Source: Isotricha intestinalis (lineage: Eukaryota; Ciliophora; Litostomatea; Vestibuliferida; Isotrichidae). Taken from it: 24,773 nucleotides of DNA. The first letter of the stretch is position 1, and the number at the start of each line of letters is the position of its first letter. Shown one piece after another: positions 1 through 9,870 of the stretch. The position numbers were made by a program, and so were the translations under genes. Under the pieces are notes generated by a model that was given only the letters and a program-made list of their open reading frames with translations, did not search any database and was not told the origin of the DNA. The stretch is taken from positions 1 through 24,773 of the forward strand of contig JAJJLU010000655.1 in assembly GCA_023807065.1 (NCBI GenBank), given 5' to 3'.

Positions 1-730
1 ACTTACAATCATAATTTCCTTTTAAAACTTCAGGTGCAATATAATATGGAGTTCCTAATATTGAATGCATCTTCTTTTGATGATTAAATTTTGTTGACAA
101 ACCAAAATCTATTAATTTAATACCTGAATTATTTTCCTTATTTAAAAATAATATATTTTCTGGTTTTATATCTCTATGTGTTATTTGTTTTGAATGACAA
201 TATGTTATTGCTTTTAATATTTTCATAATTATTTCAGAAACATAATGTTCTGAAATTTTACCATCTTTAATTATTTTTGAAAATAAATCATTTCCAGTAC
301 ATAATTCCATTACTATATGAAAATAATATTTATCTTGATATGTTTCATAAAATTGACAAATGAAAGGATGATGCAAATTTGATATTATTTCTACTTCTTT
401 AATTAAGGATTTTAAATCTTTTTCTGTTAAATTTTTTTTTGATATTGATTTTATTGCATAATATTTTTTAGGTTCTATGTTTTTTCTATATGCTATTCTT
501 ACACTTCCAAAATTGCCTCCACCTAAAACTTCACGAAATTTATATTTTTTACGAATATCACTGTTTAAACTTCCTGTTGTTGTTCGAATTTTTGATGGTG
601 ATATTGTTAATTTTTTTCTAGGTGTCTCTTCTGTTTTTTCAATTTTTGTTCCTTTTATTTCACCACGGTAGAGGAATATTTGATCTTTTGGATATTTTTT
701 TTCTATTTGTGATGAAGGGTCATTTCCCAT
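1..730 (-). CDS. Protein kinase, CDPK/CaMK-like, N-terminal part (runs off the window)
   Basis: The first 243 codons of a serine/threonine kinase read from an ATG at 730 to the window edge, with no stop. Visible motifs are a glycine loop GGGNFGSV (about residues 70-77), the ATP-binding lysine in YAIKS (K94), catalytic HRDIKPEN (185-192), DFG (208-210) and the activation-segment end GTPYYIAPEV (226-235). The order and wording fit calcium-dependent protein kinases of ciliates, apicomplexans and plants. The EF-hands that would prove this lie outside the window, so CaMK-like without EF-hands remains possible. The protein begins MGN, so Gly2 could be N-myristoylated, which is common in this family and would place it on membranes. 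The 60-residue N-terminal leader is Lys/Glu/Thr-rich and looks disordered. The gene is the first of a run of minus-strand genes. Confidence 0.9.
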   Translation of the reverse strand, partial: MGNDPSSQIEKKYPKDQIFLYRGEIKGTKIEKTEETPRKKLTISPSKIRTTTGSLNSDIRKKYKFREVLGGGNFGSVRIAYRKNIEPKKYYAIKSISKKNLTEKDLKSLIKEVEIISNLHHPFICQFYETYQDKYYFHIVMELCTGNDLFSKIIKDGKISEHYVSEIIMKILKAITYCHSKQITHRDIKPENILFLNKENNSGIKLIDFGLSTKFNHQKKMHSILGTPYYIAPEVLKGNYDCK

Positions 731-910
731 TTTGATTATGTAATATATTTTTTTTAATAAGGTTTATTTTTTATTTTTATTTTTTTTTTTAATGATTTAT
801 ATTTTATTATTGTTTTTATTTTTTAATGTTTAAAAAAATTATATTTAACCAAAAATTTTAATATACAAAAATGCAAAATAAAAATAAAAATTTCATAATT
901 TAAAATTATT

Positions 911-2128
911 TTACTGTTTTTCTTTTTTTTTATCATCATCATTCCCATTACTTTCTTTTTTTGAAATATTCATATTAAGAATATCATTATTTTTATTAGG
1001 AGTATTATTATTGTTATTATTTTCATTATCATTATCATTGCTATTTCTTTTAGTATCATCTTCATTTTTTATTTTATCAAAACTACTTTTACTATTCATA
1101 ATATTATTATTATTTTTATTATTATTTTTTCCTTTAGGAACTTTTTGACTATATCTCATATGAGCAGTTTTAGTTCTGCTTTTTGGTAAAAGTTTGTTAT
1201 TTATATTATTATTATTATTTTTATTATTATTTTCATCAATATTAATTTTTTCATTTTCAACAAGACTTGATTTAATAATTTGAGCACCATGAAATTTATC
1301 TTCTAATTCTTCTTCTTTCATTTTTTCTTTTATTTCATCAGAATTAGAATCAAATAATTCATTGTTATTAGTATTAATATATTCATTTATTTCTCTTTGA
1401 GTATTTAAAGTGGTTGTTAAATATAATCTATTATATATTCTTTTCTCAACTATTTCAAACATAGTCGATTTTAAACATCTTTGAAGAAAGAAACTAAAAT
1501 TTGTGTATTCTTCTTCACTTTTTTTTAAACCAGGAGAATATTGAATGAAAGAAGGATAAATATTTTGATGTAGATTTTTATTTGGTTTATAATTTAAGAA
1601 ATTTGCATAAATTAAAAGAGAATTAACCATAATTAATATGATAGCAATGATATAATTATAAGCTTCATATTTTTTTGGTATTATTCTAATAGTAAAAAAA
1701 AGAATAGCGAAAGTTAAAAGAATAATGTATAGAATTATCCATAAAACTATTGAAATATAAAAACAAGATGAATTTGAATTTTCATTTAAATCTTTAAAAT
1801 CAAAACAATATTCACAATTACATTCTTCACATTTTATTATTAAATGCATTATACAATATTGAATTAAACATTGAATATGACATAATATATCACATTTACA
1901 TGGTTTTATTAATTTTTGGCTCTCCTCTTTTATTGAATTATATAAATTTTCTGATAGTTCTTTTTCATTTTTTATTTTCGATTGGTTTCTTTTGCAAAAA
2001 ATTTTTTTCTTTATAATAAAATGACAAAAATCTTCGAATTGGAATGTATATTCATCTAATTTATCTTTTAAACATAAAAAACAACGAGCTTCACCATTTG
2101 CTCTATTATTATTTGGTTGTGATAACAT
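911..2128 (-). CDS. RING-CH (MARCH-like) membrane E3 ubiquitin ligase, two TM segments
   Basis: This 405-residue protein has a Cys/His cluster at its N-terminus: C16-x2-C19, then C77-x-C79, H84-x2-C87 and C100-x2-C103. This follows the C4HC3 order of RINGv domains. The gap between the second pair and the histidine is about three residues shorter than in typical MARCH proteins, and the first loop is long and Lys-rich. Two hydrophobic segments follow (about 122-148 and 156-177), as in MARCH ligases that ubiquitinate membrane proteins. The C-terminal half is soluble, ending in Asn/Asp/Lys-rich low complexity (about 290-405). The family predicts transfer of ubiquitin from an E2 at an internal membrane; the substrate is unknown. 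The start is the first ATG after an A/T-only spacer. Confidence 0.7.
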   Translation of the reverse strand: MLSQPNNNRANGEARCFLCLKDKLDEYTFQFEDFCHFIIKKKIFCKRNQSKIKNEKELSENLYNSIKEESQKLIKPCKCDILCHIQCLIQYCIMHLIIKCEECNCEYCFDFKDLNENSNSSCFYISIVLWIILYIILLTFAILFFTIRIIPKKYEAYNYIIAIILIMVNSLLIYANFLNYKPNKNLHQNIYPSFIQYSPGLKKSEEEYTNFSFFLQRCLKSTMFEIVEKRIYNRLYLTTTLNTQREINEYINTNNNELFDSNSDEIKEKMKEEELEDKFHGAQIIKSSLVENEKINIDENNNKNNNNNINNKLLPKSRTKTAHMRYSQKVPKGKNNNKNNNNIMNSKSSFDKIKNEDDTKRNSNDNDNENNNNNNTPNKNNDILNMNISKKESNGNDDDKKKEKQ

Positions 2129-2282
2129 TTTTTTAATTTTTTTATTACAATTTACTAATTCTAAAAAATTGAAGTTTTATTTTAAATATTTTAATTTTTA
2201 TAAAATAAATCAAAAAGAAAAAAAATAGTTTCAAATTTTTTATCATATTTTTTGATTCCAAAAAAAATAATTTATTTTTAAA

Positions 2283-3908
2283 TTAATTATTTCCTTTAAT
2301 TAAATCTAAACCTTCTTTAATTCTAGAATCCAAAGCACTTTCTGATTTAAATATATCTATAACTTCATTTATATCAGGAATACCAATTATCATTCCAGTA
2401 ATTTTTCCAATTGTATCATAATCCATTTTATTATTTATAGCAACACTACTATTTTCAATAGCTTTAAATATTTGTTCTCCTAAATAATCTCTTTTAGCAT
2501 CTTCATTATCAAGACTATTTAAATAATTCATATCAATCTCCCTAGTTTTTTCTTTTTTAACTTGTTGATTATTATTATTATTATAATTCCTATTATTATT
2601 ATAATTCTTTCTTTTATTATAATAACCACCTCTATAATTATAATTATTATAATTAGGATTGTTCATAATATTTTGATTGTAATACAATATTCCATTATTA
2701 TTCATCATTTGATTATTCATAATTTGTCTTTCAGCTTTTGGAATAAAATATTCAATTAATAAAGGTCTATTCCAACTTTCAAAAGAAGGTAAATATTTTT
2801 CATTTAAACCTAAAATGGCATTTTTTGCACTTTGTGGATTATCAAAACATAAATAACCAAATCCTTTACTTGTTGGAATTTCTTTAAATGTATCATGAAC
2901 TTTGGTTTCTAAAATATATTTTTCAATTTTTACACTTTTTATATTTCCATATTTAGAAAAAGCATTTATTAAATCTTCTTCAGTTGCTGTTAATGGAATA
3001 TTTCTTATATGTAAATTACACATTTGATATTGCTGATTTAACTTATTATTTGTTTCTCTTTTCTTATTTTCTAAATATTGTTTCCTTTCAAATTTATTTT
3101 GCTTTACTTCAACAAGTAATTTAGAATTTGGATCTGAAAGTTCTTTATCATTTTGTAAATTTTTCAAAGCATTGTTTGTCATTTCTTGATTTTCATAGTG
3201 AACAATAGCGAAATTTCTTCCTAAATGATCTTGGAAAATTTTACATGAAATAATATTACCATATTTAGAACAAATTTTATTTAATTCATTTTCAGTTAAA
3301 GATTGGTTAAAATTATTAATGTATATTTTTTGAATTTCTTTTTCATAATTATATAAAGTTCTTTCTATTCTTTTTTGAAATTGAGTAATTTCAATAATAT
3401 TATTATTATCAAAAACTTTTTTTCCATTTGTTTCTAAGATAGCTTTTTGAGCGTCATCAGGATTATAATAAGTAATATAACCATAACCTAAATGATTTCC
3501 ATTTTCATCATCTATTAATTTTAAAGAAGAAATGTCACCAAATTTCATAAAATATTCATACACTTTCCTTGAAGAAATACTATTTGTAACCCCTTTAAAA
3601 TATAAATTTGATTTTGTATTATATCTAATTGAACTATCTTTTTCATCCCACATTATTCTTACTGAATGACCTTTTATTTTTTTTAAATTCATTTCTAATC
3701 TACATTTATTTGCTGAATTATAATCTTTAAATATTACTTTGGCACTTAATGGTTTATTTAATTCTAAATTTTTTGGATTTTGTTCTAAATTAATTACTAT
3801 AATTTTGTCTTTATATGATTCTAAAAACATTTCTAAATCTTTTTGAATTATGTTTAAAGGAAGGTCACTAAAGTATAATACATTTTTTTCCATTTGATTC
3901 GGTAACAT
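2283..3908 (-). CDS. PAB1: Poly(A)-binding protein (PABPC/Pab1 type)
   Basis: This 541-residue protein has the full cytoplasmic poly(A)-binding protein plan. Four RRM domains lie at about 9-88, 100-178, 193-271 and 297-389; RNP1-like motifs are visible as GYGYITYY in RRM2 and GFGYLCFD in RRM4. A low-complexity Asn/Tyr linker follows (about 397-450). A C-terminal MLLE/PABC domain (about 470-537) contains GKITGMIIGIPD, the counterpart of the usual KITGMLLE. The family binds mRNA poly(A) tails and, through MLLE, PAM2 peptides of translation and deadenylation factors. The linker is shorter and less Pro-rich than in animals. A second Met six codons in is an alternative start. There are no introns, and the stop is TAA. 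Confidence 0.93.
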   Translation of the reverse strand: MLPNQMEKNVLYFSDLPLNIIQKDLEMFLESYKDKIIVINLEQNPKNLELNKPLSAKVIFKDYNSANKCRLEMNLKKIKGHSVRIMWDEKDSSIRYNTKSNLYFKGVTNSISSRKVYEYFMKFGDISSLKLIDDENGNHLGYGYITYYNPDDAQKAILETNGKKVFDNNNIIEITQFQKRIERTLYNYEKEIQKIYINNFNQSLTENELNKICSKYGNIISCKIFQDHLGRNFAIVHYENQEMTNNALKNLQNDKELSDPNSKLLVEVKQNKFERKQYLENKKRETNNKLNQQYQMCNLHIRNIPLTATEEDLINAFSKYGNIKSVKIEKYILETKVHDTFKEIPTSKGFGYLCFDNPQSAKNAILGLNEKYLPSFESWNRPLLIEYFIPKAERQIMNNQMMNNNGILYYNQNIMNNPNYNNYNYRGGYYNKRKNYNNNRNYNNNNNQQVKKEKTREIDMNYLNSLDNEDAKRDYLGEQIFKAIENSSVAINNKMDYDTIGKITGMIIGIPDINEVIDIFKSESALDSRIKEGLDLIKGNN

Positions 3909-4992
3909 TAATATTTTTCTATTTGATGTTTTTTTTTTGATATTAATAATTTAGGAAAATAATTATTTTTTTATAACTTTTATCTTTCAATTGTTTTATT
4001 TTATAAAATATATTAAATTAGTATATTTATAAAATATATTTTTATTTTATGATTCTAATTGTATATTTTTTAATTCTTTTATTATTGTAATTGAAGATAA
4101 TTTATCTTTAAAAAAAGTATTTTTATTTTATTTCTTTACATTTATTTCTAAAACTTTAAAGTGCAAATCAAAGAAGGATTATTTCTTAATGAATTAATTC
4201 CAAATTTTTTAACTTTGACGGTTTGAGAAAAGAACTTTATAAATTATGACAATTTATAAACTCATTTATTTAAGAGTTAAAATAATTTCTATTGAATATT
4301 CTAAAATACTTATTACACTCATAAAAAAATACTTCTTCATTTTAATCATAAATTATTTATTTTTATTATATTTACCAATTATATGTTAAATTCAATTGAA
4401 AATTATTTCTAGAATAAAGTAATTGAGTGTAACAATTTTGACAGATATTCATATCACATTTCCTATAAGAATAGCATATTTCCATCTACTCTCCTTCTAT
4501 AAATATCATATATTAAATTATTTGATAAAATTTGAGAAGTTGCTGAAAGATTATTAATAATTACTTGTTTATTAAACTAATATTTAGGGATTAAATAAAT
4601 CCAGTTGAAAAAATTGAAGTTGGTATTAAGACATTATTTAAGTCTGTTTATATTGATTTGTAAAAGGTTTTTGATATTGATTGGTAAAAGATTGTTAATA
4701 TTGGTTTGTAAATGTTTTTGGTCTTGGTATTGATTAAATGATTATTGATATTGTTTTAAATTTGTTTTTTGTTATTGTATTTTATTGGTAAATGATTATT
4801 GATTGATATTGAATTAGAAATGATGTTGATGTTGGTGTTGGTTGGTAATGATTATTGGTAATGAGGGTATTGATATGGGCTATTTCATTAGTTTATAAAT
4901 TGGTTTTGGATTTTAAATTTATAATTTTTTATATTATTTTATATTAATGTTATTTTTATTTAATTTATTTTACTTTTTTGTTCATGTGATTT
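3909..4992. other. Gene-free spacer of about 1.1 kb between PABP and TRMT11
   Basis: No credible coding region, tRNA or structured RNA was seen here. It contains the 5' flank of the poly(A)-binding protein gene and the 3' flank of TRMT11. Its right part (4646-4863) holds a degenerate G/T-rich tandem repeat, listed separately. The rest is A/T-rich with short homopolymer runs. Confidence 0.6.
4646..4863 (+). repeat. Degenerate minisatellite, eight units of 21-30 bp plus a partial
   Basis: Tandem units break naturally after GTAAAAG/GTAAATG-like ends: 4646-4666, 4667-4690, 4691-4714, 4715-4740, 4741-4764, 4765-4794, 4795-4822 and 4823-4850, with a partial at 4851-4863. The common core is TTGATATTGATTGGTAAATG. 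Unit lengths are not multiples of three, so it is not a hidden coding repeat. The + strand carries G and T with almost no C, a strong strand asymmetry. Confidence 0.7.
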
Positions 4993-6324
4993 CTATTCGA
5001 TTTTTTGATACACTAAACACCATCTGCTCCTTATTTTTGAATTTTTATTTTCACAACAATATTTTAATTTAAATGTTTTATCTTGTGGGAAATAAATAGG
5101 TCTATCAATTAAATTATCTTTAGTTTTTTGAACAGGGAATAAAAAAACCAAAAGTCCATTTTTCTTTAAACAATCTTTAGCAAAATTAATTAAACTATCA
5201 TAAATGGTATTAATTTCACAATGAGAAGTTGGTAAAAACAATCTTTTTTCTCCATTTTCATCACAAACAAAATTATTAAAATCTTCATTATTAATATTTT
5301 TATTATCTAATTGTTTAATTAACCTCAAATCCCTTTTTTCTTTTCTCTTTTCACTCAAACCAGTTTTTTTTGAAGAAGCTCTCCATCCATAAGGTGGATC
5401 ACAAATGATAGAATCAAAGAAAAAATTATTTTTTTTAAAAGAATGATGATTAATATCAAATCTAATAATTTGAGGTTTAATTAAATTATAATCTTCAAAA
5501 TTAGAAAAAATATTTCCTTCAAATTTAACATTATTACTATTATTATTATCTCTAACATAACCAATAGAATAGCCTTTTAAAACTCTAATATCTAAATCAC
5601 ATCCAAAGCAATTTGCTTGAAAAAAAGAAGAAGGAATTAATAAACTTCCAGTTCCAACAAAAGGATCAATGATATTATCATATTTTTTAATTTGGGCAAA
5701 ATTAGTCATTAAAAAAGATAATGTATGATCTGTTGATGTTGGTCCTATATATTTCCTATGAATTAAATCAAATTTTGTATAATATCTCATTTCTTTTTCA
5801 TTTTTACCATATATTTCTTTTCCATAAATTGCTCTTTGTAATTTTCCATCTTTAGAATAGAGAAGAAATATCACAAAAATTCTTTCTGGATTTTTTATAT
5901 TTACTTTTCCTTTTAAAATATATTTATCAAATTTTAACATTATTTTTTCTTGTTCTTCCTTTTTCATTTTTAAATTTCTTGTATCAATATCGTATCTAAA
6001 AGTTAATGAAGAATTTATTTCTTCTCTATATTCTTCTTCTTTTATATTATTTAATAATTCTTCTATTGTTTCACCTTCAGAAATTATTTTTATTATATTT
6101 TTTAATAATATTGCTCTATCAATTATTTTTTTGCAAATTTCTTTATTTTCTATTCCTGTAAAATTTATTCTTAAAAAAGGATTAGTATTAACATCATAAC
6201 TAAATGTATCTGAATTATATTTTAAATTTTCAATTTTATTCATTTCACATAATGAAAGAAATTCTGTTAAATTAAAATCAAGGAATAATGGATTATTAGT
6301 GAAAGTTAATATATATTTATCCAT
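4993..6324 (-). CDS. TRMT11: tRNA (guanine(10)-N2)-methyltransferase catalytic subunit
   Basis: This 443-residue protein matches Trm11/TRMT11. The N-terminal part (about 1-190) corresponds to the THUMP-containing region. It is followed by the family signature RKYIGPTSTDHTLS (190-203), the SAM-binding motif DPFVGTGSLL (220-229), an acidic turn GCDLD (241-245) and the catalytic motif DPPYGWR (309-315). With its partner Trm112 the enzyme makes m2G at position 10 of tRNAs in the cytosol. The region between the catalytic motif and the C-terminal strands carries a Lys/Asn-rich insert (about 318-355). Translation ends at TAG, followed in frame by non-conserved codons and then TAA, which shows that TAG is a real stop here. 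The sequence is intronless. Confidence 0.93.
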   Translation of the reverse strand: MDKYILTFTNNPLFLDFNLTEFLSLCEMNKIENLKYNSDTFSYDVNTNPFLRINFTGIENKEICKKIIDRAILLKNIIKIISEGETIEELLNNIKEEEYREEINSSLTFRYDIDTRNLKMKKEEQEKIMLKFDKYILKGKVNIKNPERIFVIFLLYSKDGKLQRAIYGKEIYGKNEKEMRYYTKFDLIHRKYIGPTSTDHTLSFLMTNFAQIKKYDNIIDPFVGTGSLLIPSSFFQANCFGCDLDIRVLKGYSIGYVRDNNNSNNVKFEGNIFSNFEDYNLIKPQIIRFDINHHSFKKNNFFFDSIICDPPYGWRASSKKTGLSEKRKEKRDLRLIKQLDNKNINNEDFNNFVCDENGEKRLFLPTSHCEINTIYDSLINFAKDCLKKNGLLVFLFPVQKTKDNLIDRPIYFPQDKTFKLKYCCENKNSKIRSRWCLVYQKIE

Positions 6325-6443
6325 TATTTTTATTGAAGAATAAATATTTATGAGGAATGATTTTTATTTTTTTTATTTTTTATTATTTTCTTTTAAAGTT
6401 ATTATTTATATTATGATAAATATTGAATTTATAATTTTTTCAA

Positions 6444-8399
6444 TTATTTATTTATTAGTTTTTTTTTCAGGTTATTGGGTTTGTTTCCAAAAAATTTGAC
6501 ACTTTTACAACATTTAGTTTTAGTTGTTTTTGGACTAGAAATAAATTTACTTAAAGTTTTATTTCTATTATCATCATTTATATCATATAATATATTTATT
6601 TTATCTTCATCTTCGTAACTTTCTGTTTCCATATATATTGCATTAATATCAATAGAATCTCTTTCTTTGAAAGAAGTCAATTCAAAATTATTTTTCAAAA
6701 AAATAACAATACAACTTAAATTATCAGTACTATTTCTTTTCAAAGCATTTTTAATAATTAAATCTGCAGATTTTAAATAATCATTTTTATTATCTTTAAT
6801 TTCTGAAATTAAATGAATTATTTCAATATTTTTCATAACATTAAAAATACCATCAGAAGCTAAAAAAATAAAATCAGTATCAGAAGTAATTTTATATGAA
6901 ATAATTTCAGGTTTAGGAATTATAGTATTTGGCATTCCACCATAAGATAAAATTTTAGAAGAAAAATCTCCAATACTTCTAGTAATAGATAATCCACCTG
7001 GATTAATTCTATAAGGGCCGACTAAAAATATATTATTGTTATTGTTTTTATTTATAATATATTGATTTAATTGAATTTTCTCTTGATAAATTTTACTTCC
7101 ATTCATTTCAATTCTTTTTCTTTCATTTTCATTATATAAATTATGATCATTAGTTAAAATACGATAATTTTTCCCATTATTATTAGATATAATTAATCTA
7201 CTATCACCTAAATTAGCAACATAAATTACATCATCAATAAGAAGGCAAACAATAGCACAAGAACCAGAATCACTTTTTTCATAAATCATATAAAATTCTT
7301 CTTCAGCTTTATCAAAAGCATATTCTAAAGCTTTCACAGGATTATTTGGGAAAAATTGATTATTAAAAATAAAATTATGTAAATTTTTCATTAAATATTC
7401 ACTACAAGTGATACCACAATGACCATCAAAAATAGCAAAGTAAGATAGACTATTTGGCCATTGACCAATATAATTATTTGGTTTATTTATATTGATTAAT
7501 GATATTATGTTATCTTCATTTATATCTTTAAATAAACCTTTATATGAATTCATACAATATGAATCAATTATACAAAAAGGAGATTTTATTATTTTTTCAC
7601 TTTGAAAATTTGGATATAATGGAATATCAAAATTTAATTCATTTAATTTTAATAATTTATTATTTTTTTTTGAATGAAATAATTGTTCTATATTTATTAT
7701 TATTTCATTATTATTATTTTGTAATGTCTCTAATTTTAATTCATTTCCAATGTTTTTTATATTGTTTGAAGTATTTGCAGTTGTGGTTGCATTTTTTAAA
7801 CTTAAATTTGTTTCATCTCCGCTTAAATATAAAAATGATTTATTATATCCTGTTTTATTCCTATTTTTTTTTCTTATATTTGAATTATATTCAGTTATTC
7901 TTATTATGTTTGTTAATTTTTCCTTTTTTTCTATTATTTTTTTGTTATTACTTCTGTTATTTTCATTTGGAGATTTGTTTAAAGATATTTTTTTTGTTTT
8001 TAGATTTAATGGAATATTTGATATTAAATTTGAGGAATTTGCACTTTTATTATTATTTTGATTTTTTTGTTGTTTTGATAATTGATTATATTTTTTTAGA
8101 AAATAATATGATTGAGAATTTAATTTATTCTCATCTAAAAAATTTATTAAATTTTGCTGATAATTGTTTGATGGAGATAGTAAATTTATGAAATTTGAAC
8201 TATTGTTTTTCCTTGATTCATTATTTAAGTTTTTGCTTTTTAATAAAAAATTATTGTTATTGTTGTTGTTGGATTTTATTAGTGATTTATTCTTTGTTTT
8301 TAATTGAGTGTTTTTGTCTATTTTATGGTTGGTAAACTTCGATAAATCTGTTCCACTTCGTTGAGAAAATTTATATATTTTCATATTTGTTTTTTCCAT
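6444..8399 (-). CDS. PP2C-family (PPM) serine/threonine phosphatase with long disordered N-terminus
   Basis: This 651-residue protein has a C-terminal PP2C domain (about 275-570). Metal- and phosphate-site motifs occur in the standard order: NED (294-296), DGHCG (325-329), ANLGDSR (395-401), GGLSITRSIGD (468-478), ASDGIF (514-519) and TDNLSC (558-563). All the metal-binding acids are present, so it should be an active Mg/Mn-dependent phosphatase. The first 270 residues are Asn/Lys/Ser-rich, with a run of seven or more Asn near residue 45, and look disordered. An Asn-rich loop (about 450-456) interrupts the fold between two strands. The C-terminal 80 residues are Lys/Asp-rich. Substrates cannot be told from the sequence. 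Confidence 0.92.
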   Translation of the reverse strand: MEKTNMKIYKFSQRSGTDLSKFTNHKIDKNTQLKTKNKSLIKSNNNNNNNFLLKSKNLNNESRKNNSSNFINLLSPSNNYQQNLINFLDENKLNSQSYYFLKKYNQLSKQQKNQNNNKSANSSNLISNIPLNLKTKKISLNKSPNENNRSNNKKIIEKKEKLTNIIRITEYNSNIRKKNRNKTGYNKSFLYLSGDETNLSLKNATTTANTSNNIKNIGNELKLETLQNNNNEIIINIEQLFHSKKNNKLLKLNELNFDIPLYPNFQSEKIIKSPFCIIDSYCMNSYKGLFKDINEDNIISLININKPNNYIGQWPNSLSYFAIFDGHCGITCSEYLMKNLHNFIFNNQFFPNNPVKALEYAFDKAEEEFYMIYEKSDSGSCAIVCLLIDDVIYVANLGDSRLIISNNNGKNYRILTNDHNLYNENERKRIEMNGSKIYQEKIQLNQYIINKNNNNNIFLVGPYRINPGGLSITRSIGDFSSKILSYGGMPNTIIPKPEIISYKITSDTDFIFLASDGIFNVMKNIEIIHLISEIKDNKNDYLKSADLIIKNALKRNSTDNLSCIVIFLKNNFELTSFKERDSIDINAIYMETESYEDEDKINILYDINDDNRNKTLSKFISSPKTTKTKCCKSVKFFGNKPNNLKKKLINK

Positions 8400-8868
8400 T
8401 TTAATTTAATTCAAAATTTATTCAAAAAATTTTCCAATAAAAAATTGTTTAAAAATAAATAAAAATGAATATTCTCCTATAAAACTGTTTTCTAATTTCA
8501 TTCAGAAAAATAGAAACATTTCAAATAAACAAATTTTTTTACATTTTTTGATATGATAAACTTACAAATAAGACTTTATTGAATTTTTTACTGTTTTTAT
8601 TATTTTAATTGTTTTTTCTTTTTGAATATAAAATATTTATAAGGTTTTTATTTTATAAATAAAATGTTATATAAAATTAAAGCCAAAAAACTTTATAATA
8701 TATAATTTATTATTATATCTCATTTATTTTATTCTCATTTTGACAATATTAAGCCCTTAACATTTTAAATAAATATCCTTTTTAAAAAATGGAAAGAAAA
8801 AAATAAAATAAAAATATTTAAAAACAATTCTAAAATCTAAAAATCATAATAAAACTCCCTTAAAATCC
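8400..8868. other. A/T-rich spacer, nothing recognised
   Basis: This 469-bp stretch lies between the 5' end of the PP2C gene and the 3' end of the SPFH gene, both on the minus strand. It must contain the phosphatase promoter and the SPFH 3' untranslated region. I found no open frame of coding character, no tRNA and no clear repeat. Confidence 0.5.
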
Positions 8869-9870
8869 TCATCCATATTTATTAAATCCTTCTGCTAATC
8901 TTGGTGCACTAGTAGAATGTCCAGCACTACTTCCTTGATTTTCTCCACAAAGAACAACAAGCATATTACTAGCTAACTTGGCTTTTTTTTCCCTAGGTAA
9001 ATCACAAATTTCATTAGAACTCAAACTATTCAAAGCATGTCCTACTATACTAACAGCTCCTTCCACAATTTTTTGTCTGGCAGCAATGACAGCATCTGCA
9101 GCTTGTCTCTTAAGCATAACACTAGCGATTTCATTTGCATAACTTAACTCAGTAATTCTTGCTTCAATAACTTCAATTCCAGCAGGTTTTAATCTTTCAC
9201 TTAATTCCTTAACTAAAACTTTTGAAATTTCCTCACTTCCACTTCTCAAACAAATTTCTTTTTCATTATCACTTTCATATGGAAATTGACATCCCACATC
9301 TCTGACAGCACAATCACTTTGAATATGAACATATTCAGAATAATTTTCAACAGCAAAAGTAGCTTTTGCAGTATCTTTTATTTTCCAAACAACAACACAA
9401 CCCATCATAATTGGATTTCCTACTTTATCATTTATTTTGATGACAGCACCATTTAAATTATTTGATTTTAAAGAAATAGTTTTATGTGAAGAAAAAGGAT
9501 TTGCAAAACAATATCCTATTTTTTTCACTGTTCCTATATATTCACCGAAAAATGTAAGAACATGTGCTTCGTTTATGTTGTTTACAAATAATCCACTGAA
9601 ACAACAACATGTTATTATAAAAAGGAAAAAAAATATTGGTGATAATATAAAGTAAAAGGGAGAAAATATTACACCTAAAATTATTGAACCTCCTAATAAA
9701 AATAAATTTAGGAAGAGGGATAAGAGAAGTAAACATAATATTTTTCCGCCGCTTTTTGCGTCAATAATTTTTTCTTGAATTTCGTTTTCTGGGATTTCTA
9801 ATTGGTGGTTGTTTGGGTTTTCTGAATTACTTAAAATTTTCTTTGAGTATGTGTTTATTTCATTTAACAT
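8869..9870 (-). CDS. SPFH/Band 7 membrane protein of bacterial type
   Basis: This 333-residue protein has a Lys/Gly turn (about 38-43), a hydrophobic stretch with two probable TM helices (about 44-70 and 72-95), and then an SPFH/Band 7 domain starting NEAHVLTFFGEYIGT. Signature parts are KINDKVGNPI, VVWKIKDTAKA, YVHIQSDCAVR, IEVIEARITELSYANEIA and MLKRQAADAVIAARQKIVEG. The last is the end of the domain plus the coiled segment of this subfamily, followed by a conserved tail ending NMLVVLCGE. The wording is much closer, from memory, to small bacterial SPFH proteins than to eukaryotic stomatins, prohibitins or flotillins. The C-terminal half is visibly richer in G+C than its neighbours. Members oligomerise on membranes; the client is unknown. 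The stop is TGA, followed two codons later by TAA. Confidence 0.85.
   Translation of the reverse strand: MLNEINTYSKKILSNSENPNNHQLEIPENEIQEKIIDAKSGGKILCLLLLSLFLNLFLLGGSIILGVIFSPFYFILSPIFFFLFIITCCCFSGLFVNNINEAHVLTFFGEYIGTVKKIGYCFANPFSSHKTISLKSNNLNGAVIKINDKVGNPIMMGCVVVWKIKDTAKATFAVENYSEYVHIQSDCAVRDVGCQFPYESDNEKEICLRSGSEEISKVLVKELSERLKPAGIEVIEARITELSYANEIASVMLKRQAADAVIAARQKIVEGAVSIVGHALNSLSSNEICDLPREKKAKLASNMLVVLCGENQGSSAGHSTSAPRLAEGFNKYG

Noticed and set aside
477..671. Plus-strand ORF opposite the kinase gene.
   Set aside because: It is a shadow: the minus strand encodes conserved kinase motifs over the same bases.
7544..8191. Long plus-strand ORFs opposite the PP2C N-terminus (also 7750-8061).
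   Set aside because: They are rich in Leu/Phe/Ile/Tyr because they lie opposite an Asn/Lys-rich region; no start context or domain supports them.
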